NCBI GenBank assembly: GCA_900555715.1
Contig: USMC01000024.1
Location: forward strand, 1-39,498
Length of the DNA stretch: 39,498 nucleotides
Source: an uncultured Porphyromonadaceae bacterium
GTDB taxonomy: Bacteria; Bacteroidota; Bacteroidia; Bacteroidales; Muribaculaceae
Direction: 5' to 3'
This document shows positions 27,301-34,545 of the stretch, piece by piece. Within the stretch, counting starts at the first letter, position 1. Each line of letters opens with the position of its first letter. The notes under the pieces were generated by a model, which saw only the letters and a program-made list of their open reading frames with translations, was not told the DNA's origin and ran no database searches. The position numbers were made by a program, and so were the translations under genes.

Positions 27301-27968
27301 TTGCGGGTGATAGTGGTTGTGCCATCTTCGACCAAAGCGACGATAGCGGCTGTGCCGCCCCATTCATTCGCACGTGCCTTGCCGGCAAAAAAGTTGTTCG
27401 TCACCGTATTGGTACCTTTCGACCAGCCTACGATACCGCCGGCCTGGTACTGGGTACTGTAGACGTTGGCTACGGAATAGCAGTTGGTGATGATATTGTC
27501 TGTTCCTTCGCCGATATCACCTGCGATACCGCCGATGTGGTCGAAGCCGGTGACATAGCCGGATGTCATCACACGGTCTACCTTACTGCCGTTGCACAGA
27601 CGGCCTACTGCGATACCGACATGGTCTTTACCGCGTACGTCAGCCTGCTCGATACGGACATTGCTGATGGAGGCGCCTGACACGCATCCGAAAAGACCGA
27701 GGAAACCGGCATCCTGATTTACGACGAGACCCTTGACAGCATGACCTGCGCCGTCGAATTTACCTGTGAAGGGCGCTGTTTCGGTGCCCACTGGAGTCCA
27801 TTCGCCTGTAAGGACGATATCATTGGCAAGCACATACTCGCCAGACGGGTTGGTAGCCATTGCGCGAAGTTCTGCCTCATTGGTAATCTGCGTCTGTGCA
27901 AATACGCCGTAGGAAGACAGCATCGCTGCCATAACCACCGCTGCCTTAAATTGTAATTGTTTGTTCAT
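24318..27968 (-). CDS. Large secreted GLUG-repeat beta-helix protein, possible surface adhesin or glycan binder
   Basis: A 1216-residue protein with a signal peptide (1-25, SYGVFAQ). It is built from three long homologous blocks at about 27-330, 420-715 and 815-1110. Each opens with a form of 'E(L/F)..(M/L)..NP.G(E/D)(Y/F)(V/I)L..DI' and 'G.(F/I)DG..H.V.(G/N)', followed by GLUG-type beta-helix turns such as DHIGGIAGDIG and DHVGLVAGDSDG. An immunoglobulin-like (Big_2-type) module sits at about 335-418 (TSSNTSVATVSG, GAGTATITVSTTG), and a related one near 730-810. The C-terminus (GLYIITVVTDGKANAFKVLCK) resembles a type IX sorting domain. No enzyme signature or lipobox is seen. Its place directly before SusC suggests substrate capture or adhesion; that function is inference. 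Confidence 0.8.
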   Translation of the reverse strand: MNKQLQFKAAVVMAAMLSSYGVFAQTQITNEAELRAMATNPSGEYVLANDIVLTGEWTPVGTETAPFTGKFDGAGHAVKGLVVNQDAGFLGLFGCVSGASISNVRIEQADVRGKDHVGIAVGRLCNGSKVDRVMTSGYVTGFDHIGGIAGDIGEGTDNIITNCYSVANVYSTQYQAGGIVGWSKGTNTVTNNFFAGKARANEWGGTAAIVALVEDGTTTITRNVAAPVYIMGKTDGEEEHDWGHRWSYGAVGGLLNENSIAAATDNLVSDKTKVIDEDSREEKDQSGFSTSYHGIITPDATLKTPAPYTTLGWDAAAWSTADGRYPVLSSMTVPFDGDYVYVNTIPSEIFVGNTFDLAPESSLDRAVTITSSNTSVATVSGTTVEFVGAGTATITVSTTGDSYIKGYTKSYEVSVVAMNNEIATAADFDKLRQNPQGDFVLVADIDFAGVDFRPIPNFSGSIDGRNHWVKNLTYSNNDANKIGFIGVFSGSFIKNIGFMNISLSGNADVAIIGKTEGPALISQVVVMESYIEGRDHVASFVGNIDGNATIKDCLSNARIQTREYQAGGIGGVINHGTVENCLFCGTINSYRATNLGGIVALLDSDNNPSVVRNCLAAAVVENPADNDQCMINRAGRTMTLENNYVTEYTVRNGAPIQAGEANDERGALARKTQVRSKDWYTSTLGWDFDNVWKFLPNAEGKMLPVLAWMNAPLATSFFNLPSEDGVALNYAFGTEKWEYSSIFGSWGQDVVVEQLSGTDYANIEPSENAIYAGDMNGMYAGAGTATFKVTMDPSIASIFTVTGRDGFDVNVAKAGVAVEIGTVEDFLKIRSNPGLDYILTADIDLSGVTDFTGFCNDGVTFTGSIDGKGHAVHGFHIDFSSKSDSDHGLFGKTSGATFKNIAFYDFVIDGGESVKHIGLIGGGSATFENVAIVGTVIGNDHVGLVAGDSDGIKMTNCYAKGTVNGRSQVGGYFGCTLENGATLTNCFTNVNSTATARGWVGGFIGLIDKSNSIVTITNCVSVGNQSSIGNDKYTNNFIGGNNAGDTPNAAVIFTGNLYSLEAINDADTAWPIKNETAEGGNVEPATGLHNTELCTQAPYAGITWDFAEVWAMGAGEYKYPVLKGVNVPDEILAAEQSGIDEVETGSEVSVTAAGGIVTVCGLGSQSAVNVYTAAGVMVNAISTTASEASIEVPAAGLYIITVVTDGKANAFKVLCK

Positions 27969-28021
27969 GACAATTAAGGTTTATGAATAGGTTATTTTTA
28001 AAAGGTTTATAATAAAAAGTT

Positions 28022-31000
28022 TTATTTACAAATGAGTCTTGCTGCATCCGATACCACCGGTCGGCCATCGCATACGGCTTCCAGACGATAGATATAGCAG
28101 CCGGGGATCAGAGAGAATTCGACATCAGCCCGGCGATAGCCGGCGGCGTCGGCACTGTGTTCAAGACGCGAGGTCATCACACGTCGGCCTGTGAGGTCGT
28201 AGACGTGCATCACTACGTCGCGGAGGTAAGCCGGTCCGCGGAAAAGCACCGAAGTGCTCCCGTGACACGGATTGGGCGTATTGCCCTTCAGTTCTATTCC
28301 ATATTCGGGAGCTGCCGTGATGTCGGCTATACCCGACTCGTCGGCGTAACGCCCGTAAAGCGAGAATTCATAGATTCGTGCCGTATTGCCTCCTTGCTCG
28401 CCCAGGGCGACAAAGAGACGGAAACGGCTTGCCTCAACCGCCTCGACACTACCGCTGAGACGGTTGGTGGTATTATCAGTGCTTGTAAATATGTCGTTCC
28501 AGCGGCCGTCGGCATAGTACTGCACTCTGAAGCTGCGGGTAATCTTGTCGAGACCTTCGCAGCCGGCATTCAGGAGACCCCAGCGCAGAACGGTAACAGG
28601 CTTGTTGAAGCGGTATTCAATCCAGCTGTTTGCAGATGTGCAGCACCACTTGGTTGACGCGTCACCGTCGGCAGCAAACTTGCCTGCCTCGTTAGCATTG
28701 ACGTATCCCGACACTGCTATTCCGTCGGGAACGAGGAAATGCCCGAAATCTTCGGTATCGGCAGTGCCGAGCTCCTTATAGTCGTGGTAGTTGCGCAGCT
28801 CCATGGCGGCACGGGTGTCGTCGTTCTTGTTATCGCTCATTGTGGCAGCGAAGATGCACAGATCCGGGTCGTCCGGAAGCTCTATTTCGACGGCATCTTC
28901 AGGCAGCGCTATCATATACTTATAAATATACAGCATGTCATAGGTGACATCGCTTTTGGAGGCGATATTGTGGGAGTGCGTGGCAGTAAGGGCAACTTCA
29001 TCGCGACGGTATTGAGCGCCGTTGTTGAACTGTGTCTCGGCCTGTCCGACATATCCGCCCATATACGGTACTTTAAGACGTACTTCTTTGTCACCGACCT
29101 TGAACATGGCGTCGCTGCCCTCGCGTGAAGCCGAAGCAGCGAGGATATACAGCTTGTCGCAACCGTCTTCGCGGTCGAGTGTCAGCTTCTGACCCATGGC
29201 TCGGACCACATTGTTCACTCCGTCGGCGCGGCTGCCCATGGAGAACGTGACTCCGTCAATATTCAGTTCATCAGGAATCAGTTCGGCAGGATATGCCGTT
29301 CCGAAGGCTACGGTAGCATCACCGCGCTGCCCGTTGCCGCTCATTATGTCGGCATTATAGTCAAGAGGCAGGGCGCGGTTCACTGTCTCTTCGGGCACCA
29401 GGGCTGCCGGAGCTGCGGCGAGACGCAGTGCGAACGTAAGCGGCTGATACTTCCTGATGCTGAACGTGAGCTTCGATCCTGAAACGTTTACGGCAGGTGC
29501 GTCAGGCAAGGACTCTTCAATGCCGTTCACCTGACGTGCCGAAATGATGTCGGCAGGGAAAGTCATTGTCAGGTTGTCGTGGTCCTCACCTTTCCACTCA
29601 TAGACACGTACGATGATTTCATCGCCTGTTTCGGATTTTTTCATCGCCTTCACCGATACGGCGTCGGAATCAAGACGAAGGAAAGAGAACTCCTTGCCCA
29701 GACCGCCTTCATACTTCGGTGCGCTGAATACAGCAAAAGGCTGATTGAGTTTGGAAGCTTCTTTCTGTGTGGCTTCGCTCCACTTGCCGCTGTGGGGGAA
29801 GAGCGAAACTGTAAATTCGTTCGCGCCCAGATCTTGCAGTCCCTGATATGCGTATCCGCCGGGGCGGGGCGTATGAATGAGCGTCAGACGCAGATTGCTT
29901 TCGCCGGGCATATCCCAGCCATACTTGCAGTCATTCAGAATCGACACGCCGTACTGACCGGAGTCAGCCGAGAGGTCGGCCCACTGGTGCCCCTGCATTT
30001 CGTAATGTGAAGAGGTGTCGTATCCGCGCTCAATTGTTCCGAGCGATATGTCGTATGTAGCCTTGGTGGCTTTGCTGCGGAGCCTGAAATTCATCTTGAG
30101 GAGCGTCTCGCGGGTCTGCCAGTCCACTTCGTTGACAACATCGATACGGTCGCTGACCGCTGACATGCGGATATAGTGGACGAATGTCGAGCCGTTCGAC
30201 GTACGTTTCACGCGGAACGCCTTGCGGAGCGGACCATCCTCGGCCACGCTTATCTCCACATTGCCTTCAACGATGGCATAAGGTGTACCTTTCACTGCAT
30301 CATAGGTGATTTCCCATGCCGGAAATGCACCGGATTCGTCGCGAAGGAGCTGCCACTCCGGCGCCAGCATTATCGGTCGGGGACTCGATGTATCATACAA
30401 TATGGGGTCACCCTTGGCGTCAAGAGTCGTACGGTATTTTCCGTTGGAAATAGTATTGGAGGTCGCATTAATTGTCAGGTCCGAGGTCAGCGTGCATGTT
30501 TCACCGAGACGCAGGTCATAGACCGCATAGCCTAACGAAGGCACGGTAGCGGCAAAAATCACAGTTGCCTCACCGTGGTCGTATCCGACAACCTGAGCGA
30601 GTACCTCCTTGCCGTCCGGTCCGAAAGCGCGTACACCCTCCGGGCGCGAGGAACATGCTACACGCGCCTCGGCAACGTCAGTGCGCTCGAACGAAAGAGG
30701 ATTGTACACAACGGCAGCCATGCCTTCCGTCCGGGTGTCGAGGCTGCGGGCTGTGGCGCCCACGGCATTTTCGAAAACATCGGCGAAAGTCTTGTTTGCG
30801 CATGTATACTCATTCATCGAATATACGTATGCTTTCGGGATGGACGTGCCGGTGATTCCGTCATGATGAGCCTGCCACAGGTTGTTCGTCCACGCTTCGC
30901 GAAGAGCCTCGCGCCGGTAAGGAGTGGCACCGAGCCATTCGGCTGTCACCGACGACTTCTCGGCAGCGTCGGCAAGCAGCTCATTACGACGGTTCCAGCG

Positions 31001-31969
31001 CTTGAGCATGGACTGCGACGTATATGCGCCTACACCATGCGTAATCATGGGCAATTCGCCGTCGTAAACGTGGAAACGCGAATGGTCGTTGTTCTCGAAA
31101 TAGTCGAATATCTGGTCGGGCGTGGCAAGCACCACTTTTACCGGACCGTCTGAATTGACACTGTAATTGAGCCAGTAAGGCGTATTGTTTCCGCTGTCGC
31201 CGGCATTATCTCCCAAAGCGCCGCCATGGTCGCTTCGTGGTCCGACATAACGGATTTCGGCTGCCAGACCGTATTTATCATAATTGTCCTGAGCAGCGTT
31301 CTCCGCCCAGCTTTCATGCGAATTATCTTTGTTATACTCCTCATGCGAATCGTAGGCATGTGGCTTATATATTGCATAGATACGGCTTCCGTCCACGCCC
31401 TGCCAGATGCCCCAGGAAGGCAGTCTGTCGTACTGAGCGCTACCCCAGCCTAATTTGGAAGTGTGGAATCCTTTCATTCCGCAATGACTGGCAAGCGAGG
31501 GGAGCGCGTAAGAGAAGCCGAAACAATCCGGCAGCATGACGTCATAACCGCCACGTACGCCGAACTCCTGCATATAAAATGTATTGCCGTAAAGCCAGTT
31601 ACGCATTATCGATTCAGCCGACGACACCATCACGTCGTTTGCATCCACTCCGCAGCCCGACACATGCCACTGCCCCGACGCGATGTACTTCTTCAACGTC
31701 TCGTACTGAGCCGGATAGTACTCTTTCATCCATTTGTAGCGGATAGCACCTTCGAAATTAAGCATGAAAGCGGGATACTTCTCGAACAGGCGGAAATTGT
31801 CTACCATAGTATTGCGCACATACTCGTCGATGGTGGTCTTCACATCCCAGTTCCACTGAGTGTCCAGATGACTGTCCGATATAAAGAACAGGGTCTTGGT
31901 ATCCGCATCTCCATAAGCAGTGATGGAGAATAGCAGCAGCGTCGGGATGATGGTTTTAAATTTATTCAT
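28022..31969 (-). CDS. GH38 alpha-mannosidase with F5/8C domain and type IX-like sorting tail
   Basis: From ATG 31969 the protein has 1315 residues with signal peptide MNKFKTIIPTLLLFSITAYG; a longer frame starts 14 codons earlier but would bury the signal. GH38 catalytic features are SDSHLDTQWNWD (His34, Asp36), MLPDCFGFSY (nucleophile Asp148) and WQAHHDGITGTSIP. An F5/8C module near 1090-1210 (ADGDASTKWCCTSANSWIEYRF) is followed by a tail NTPNPCHGSTSV, VMHVYDLTGRRV, GCYIYRLEAV, which matches type IX (Por) sorting domains. It is a paralogue of the GH38 at 10139 but probably differs in location. It is the first gene after the promoter at 32019, 53 bp ahead of the GLUG-protein gene, so it probably leads the core operon. 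Confidence 0.92.
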   Translation of the reverse strand: MNKFKTIIPTLLLFSITAYGDADTKTLFFISDSHLDTQWNWDVKTTIDEYVRNTMVDNFRLFEKYPAFMLNFEGAIRYKWMKEYYPAQYETLKKYIASGQWHVSGCGVDANDVMVSSAESIMRNWLYGNTFYMQEFGVRGGYDVMLPDCFGFSYALPSLASHCGMKGFHTSKLGWGSAQYDRLPSWGIWQGVDGSRIYAIYKPHAYDSHEEYNKDNSHESWAENAAQDNYDKYGLAAEIRYVGPRSDHGGALGDNAGDSGNNTPYWLNYSVNSDGPVKVVLATPDQIFDYFENNDHSRFHVYDGELPMITHGVGAYTSQSMLKRWNRRNELLADAAEKSSVTAEWLGATPYRREALREAWTNNLWQAHHDGITGTSIPKAYVYSMNEYTCANKTFADVFENAVGATARSLDTRTEGMAAVVYNPLSFERTDVAEARVACSSRPEGVRAFGPDGKEVLAQVVGYDHGEATVIFAATVPSLGYAVYDLRLGETCTLTSDLTINATSNTISNGKYRTTLDAKGDPILYDTSSPRPIMLAPEWQLLRDESGAFPAWEITYDAVKGTPYAIVEGNVEISVAEDGPLRKAFRVKRTSNGSTFVHYIRMSAVSDRIDVVNEVDWQTRETLLKMNFRLRSKATKATYDISLGTIERGYDTSSHYEMQGHQWADLSADSGQYGVSILNDCKYGWDMPGESNLRLTLIHTPRPGGYAYQGLQDLGANEFTVSLFPHSGKWSEATQKEASKLNQPFAVFSAPKYEGGLGKEFSFLRLDSDAVSVKAMKKSETGDEIIVRVYEWKGEDHDNLTMTFPADIISARQVNGIEESLPDAPAVNVSGSKLTFSIRKYQPLTFALRLAAAPAALVPEETVNRALPLDYNADIMSGNGQRGDATVAFGTAYPAELIPDELNIDGVTFSMGSRADGVNNVVRAMGQKLTLDREDGCDKLYILAASASREGSDAMFKVGDKEVRLKVPYMGGYVGQAETQFNNGAQYRRDEVALTATHSHNIASKSDVTYDMLYIYKYMIALPEDAVEIELPDDPDLCIFAATMSDNKNDDTRAAMELRNYHDYKELGTADTEDFGHFLVPDGIAVSGYVNANEAGKFAADGDASTKWCCTSANSWIEYRFNKPVTVLRWGLLNAGCEGLDKITRSFRVQYYADGRWNDIFTSTDNTTNRLSGSVEAVEASRFRLFVALGEQGGNTARIYEFSLYGRYADESGIADITAAPEYGIELKGNTPNPCHGSTSVLFRGPAYLRDVVMHVYDLTGRRVMTSRLEHSADAAGYRRADVEFSLIPGCYIYRLEAVCDGRPVVSDAARLICK

Positions 31970-32018
31970 GGTGTCGGATAAAGACGGTTTAGTATCTTGA
32001 TTTTGAGTCATGACGGGT

Positions 32019-32026
32019 CAAAATTA
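32019..32026 (-). promoter_or_regulatory. -7 box of the core operon (GH38, GLUG protein, SusC/D)
   Basis: TAATTTTG on the minus strand, 49 bp before the preferred GH38 ATG at 31969. It lacks a -33 TTTG at standard spacing. It supports the downstream start: the longer frame beginning at 32011 would leave almost no leader. Confidence 0.5.
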
Positions 32027-32054
32027 TTTAACACCGAGGCAAAAAGCGTTAACA

Positions 32055-32085
32055 AACAACGACAAAATAGTATCTGTTTTAAGAC
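32055..32085 (-). promoter_or_regulatory. Putative regulator-binding direct repeats before the core operon
   Basis: On the minus strand GTCGTTGTTTGTTAAC (core 32055-32063) matches the strong units at 12 of 16 positions and begins 29 bp from the end of the -7 box. A second, weaker unit, GTCTTAAAA (32077-32085), lies 22 bp upstream. An inverted copy, GTCGTTATT on the plus strand, is at 32098-32106. Confidence 0.35.
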
Positions 32086-32145
32086 ACCGGCAAAAGTGTC
32101 GTTATTCAGCACCGTTATTGTCGCATGATAACACCAAATGAATAG

Positions 32146-32175
32146 CCTGGAGATTTTTGAATAGAAATCTCCAGG
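32146..32175 (-). terminator. Stem-loop terminator after the promoter-distal GH92
   Basis: A perfect 11-bp stem (CCTGGAGATTT at 32146-32156, complement at 32165-32175) with an 8-base loop lies 13 bp beyond the GH92 stop. No strong U-tract follows. It separates the sensor-GH92 pair from the core operon. Confidence 0.65.
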
Positions 32176-32188
32176 TTGTCTGATTTTA

Positions 32189-34474
32189 TCAGAGGTCGTT
32201 AGTCATCGAATAGGGAACGTCTTCGGGACGGATGCCTCGTGTCTTCACAGGCGCATCAGACATCTCATACTTCAGTCTGGCACCTTTGAGAAGGTCGGCA
32301 TAATTGAAGTAATTGTGACTGTAGTTCTTGCCGTTGAACTTTAGCGACTTGACATAGCACTTTTCAGCGGATGGACCGTTTGCCGTAATCTCGATTTTCT
32401 TTCCGTTGGCAAGCGATACGGTAGCTTTGGAGAACAGCGGTGAGCCAAGGACATATTGACCGGATGCCGGGCATACAGGATAGAAACCGAGCGCAGAGAA
32501 CACATACCATGCGGATGTCTGTCCATTGTCTTCGTCACCGCAATATCCGTCGGGACCGGAATGGTAGAGCCGCTTCATGGTCTGATGTGTCCAGTACTGG
32601 GCTTTCCAAGGTTCGCCCGCATAGTTATAGAGATAAATCATGTGCTGAATGGGCTGGTTGCCATGCGCGTAGTTGCCCATTCCTGCAATCTGCATTTCAC
32701 GCATCTCATGGATTACGCCGCCATAGTTTGCGGGATTGAAGACTGGAGGCATGTCAAAAACTTCATCAAGCTGGGCAACGAAAGCCTTATTGCCGCCCAT
32801 AAGGTTTATCAGCCCCTGTATATCATGGAATACCGACCATGTATAGTGGAGAGAACATCCTTCAGTGAAATCACCGCCCCACCCTACCGGGCTGAAGTCA
32901 GGATTCCAGCTTCCGTCCTTCTTGCGGCCTCGCATCAGACCATCGGCGGAGCTGAAGACATTCACATAATTACCGGCGCGTTGGCGGTAGAGGTCAATTT
33001 CGGACTGAGGGCGACCCAGCTTCTTGGCGGCCTGCCATATACACCAGTCATCGTAAGCATATTCAAGGGTTCGTGCCACACTTTCGCGAATGTTGATGTC
33101 GCAGGGCACATAGCCGAGTTCGTTGTACGCCTCGAAGCCGAGACGACCTGATGAAGCAACCTGCGGATGCACCGAGTTTGCTCCGGCAAGCATGCCTTCG
33201 TACAATTCCACCTCCGTGCCGGGAGTGCAGAGACCTTTCATCATTGCGTCAGCGACAACAGACGCAGAGTTGTTGCCGACCATACAGCCACGGTGACCCG
33301 GGCTCGACCATTCGGGATATAAGCCGCTTTCGCGATAGAAATTGAGCCAGCCGTCCTCGATTTTTGCTGCTTCTTCCGGCCACATGAGATTCACAAGGGG
33401 GAACAAAGCTCGGAATGTATCCCAGAAACCGGTGCCGGTGTAGAGATAACCCTCTTCTATCCGTCCGTTACTCGGGCTGTAGTGTACCGTCTTGCCGTCT
33501 GCCGTCACTTCGTGCATTTTGTGCGGGAAGAGAACTGTGCGGTACAGACAAGAATAGAAGGTACGGAGGTCGTCAACATTGTCGCTTTCTACGTCGATAG
33601 CGCCGAGTATCTTGTTCCACTGTGCCTTCGCTTCATCCTTTGTCTGCTCGAAGTCCTTTCCGTCGAGTTCCTTGAGGTTCTGGTAGGCCTGATCAAGACT
33701 TACAAATGATGTTGCTACCTTAGCACATATTTTCTCGCCTTTCGCGGTTTTGAAACCGATCGCAGCGCCGGCATGTTCGCCGCCGACTTCCTTCTTGCCA
33801 TTGCGTATCACATATTTATCCCATACCCGGGCATCCGCAAAAGGTTTGTCAAACTGAATGACAAAGAAATTGCGGTAGTTGGAAGTGACGCCGCCGCTGT
33901 TGCGTGTGGAATATCCCACGACAGTGTTTTCCTCGGGAAGAACCTTAACCCACGAAGCACGGTCGAAGGCATCGACTACCACGTAAGAATCATCAGCCTT
34001 CGGGAATGTGAAACGGAAATATGCGCAACGGTCGGTCGGAGCGATTTCCGTAGTGACGTCATATTCCGACAAGTACACTTTATAATAATAGGGATGAGCT
34101 TCCTCGGCTTTATGCGAGAACCAGCACGCGCGGTCTTCGTCGCTGATTTTGAGACCTCCGCTCATAGGCATAAGCGACATCTCACCGAAGTCGTTGATCC
34201 ATGGGCTCGGACGATGCGTCTGTTTGAAGCCGCGGATTTTATCGCTTCCGTAGGTATACGACCACCCGTCGCCGTTGCGTCCGGTCTGCGGTATCCACTG
34301 GTTCATTCCCCACGGAAGAGCAATTGAAGGCACTGTGTTGCCGTTAGATAATGCGAATTTGGAGTCCGTTCCCATCAAAGGGTTGACATAGTCCACCGGA
34401 TTGTCGACGGCAAACGCGCCCAAAGACAACGCGCCGGCAGCCAATACGGACGCAAATTTTTTGATATGGTTCAT
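32189..34474 (-). CDS. GH92 alpha-mannosidase with NQP motif
   Basis: Predicted exo-alpha-mannosidase of 761 residues from ATG 34474, with signal peptide MNHIKKFASVLAAGALSLGAFA; the open frame runs 19 codons further upstream without a signal-like start. Landmarks are VDYVNPLMGTDSKFALSNGN, TGFWDTFRALFPL, DFTEGCSLHYTW (candidate acid Glu), YAHGNQPIQHMIYLYNYAG, and GDEDNGQTSAWY near 646 (candidate base Asp). Where the protease-fused GH92 has GNEP, this one has GNQP, a substitution near the substrate site that probably changes linkage preference (alpha-1,3 is one guess). It lies 71 bp behind the sensor gene with no clear promoter between, so the two may share a transcript. Confidence 0.92.
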   Translation of the reverse strand: MNHIKKFASVLAAGALSLGAFAVDNPVDYVNPLMGTDSKFALSNGNTVPSIALPWGMNQWIPQTGRNGDGWSYTYGSDKIRGFKQTHRPSPWINDFGEMSLMPMSGGLKISDEDRACWFSHKAEEAHPYYYKVYLSEYDVTTEIAPTDRCAYFRFTFPKADDSYVVVDAFDRASWVKVLPEENTVVGYSTRNSGGVTSNYRNFFVIQFDKPFADARVWDKYVIRNGKKEVGGEHAGAAIGFKTAKGEKICAKVATSFVSLDQAYQNLKELDGKDFEQTKDEAKAQWNKILGAIDVESDNVDDLRTFYSCLYRTVLFPHKMHEVTADGKTVHYSPSNGRIEEGYLYTGTGFWDTFRALFPLVNLMWPEEAAKIEDGWLNFYRESGLYPEWSSPGHRGCMVGNNSASVVADAMMKGLCTPGTEVELYEGMLAGANSVHPQVASSGRLGFEAYNELGYVPCDINIRESVARTLEYAYDDWCIWQAAKKLGRPQSEIDLYRQRAGNYVNVFSSADGLMRGRKKDGSWNPDFSPVGWGGDFTEGCSLHYTWSVFHDIQGLINLMGGNKAFVAQLDEVFDMPPVFNPANYGGVIHEMREMQIAGMGNYAHGNQPIQHMIYLYNYAGEPWKAQYWTHQTMKRLYHSGPDGYCGDEDNGQTSAWYVFSALGFYPVCPASGQYVLGSPLFSKATVSLANGKKIEITANGPSAEKCYVKSLKFNGKNYSHNYFNYADLLKGARLKYEMSDAPVKTRGIRPEDVPYSMTNDL

Positions 34475-34545
34475 AAGAAAATGATTTATATGATTTATAT
34501 TTAGTTTTTCGGTATCAGCCCGATTCGGCATCAGTCGTGCGGCTC

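Noticed and set aside
24318..27968. CRISPR-like or DNA-repeat interpretation of the GLUG gene's internal repetition
   Set aside because: The repetition is at protein level, in frame and degenerate; there are no regular identical DNA repeats with spacers.
31970..32011. Upstream start for the GH38 at 28022
   Set aside because: It would place 14 polar residues before the signal peptide and leave almost no leader after the promoter box.
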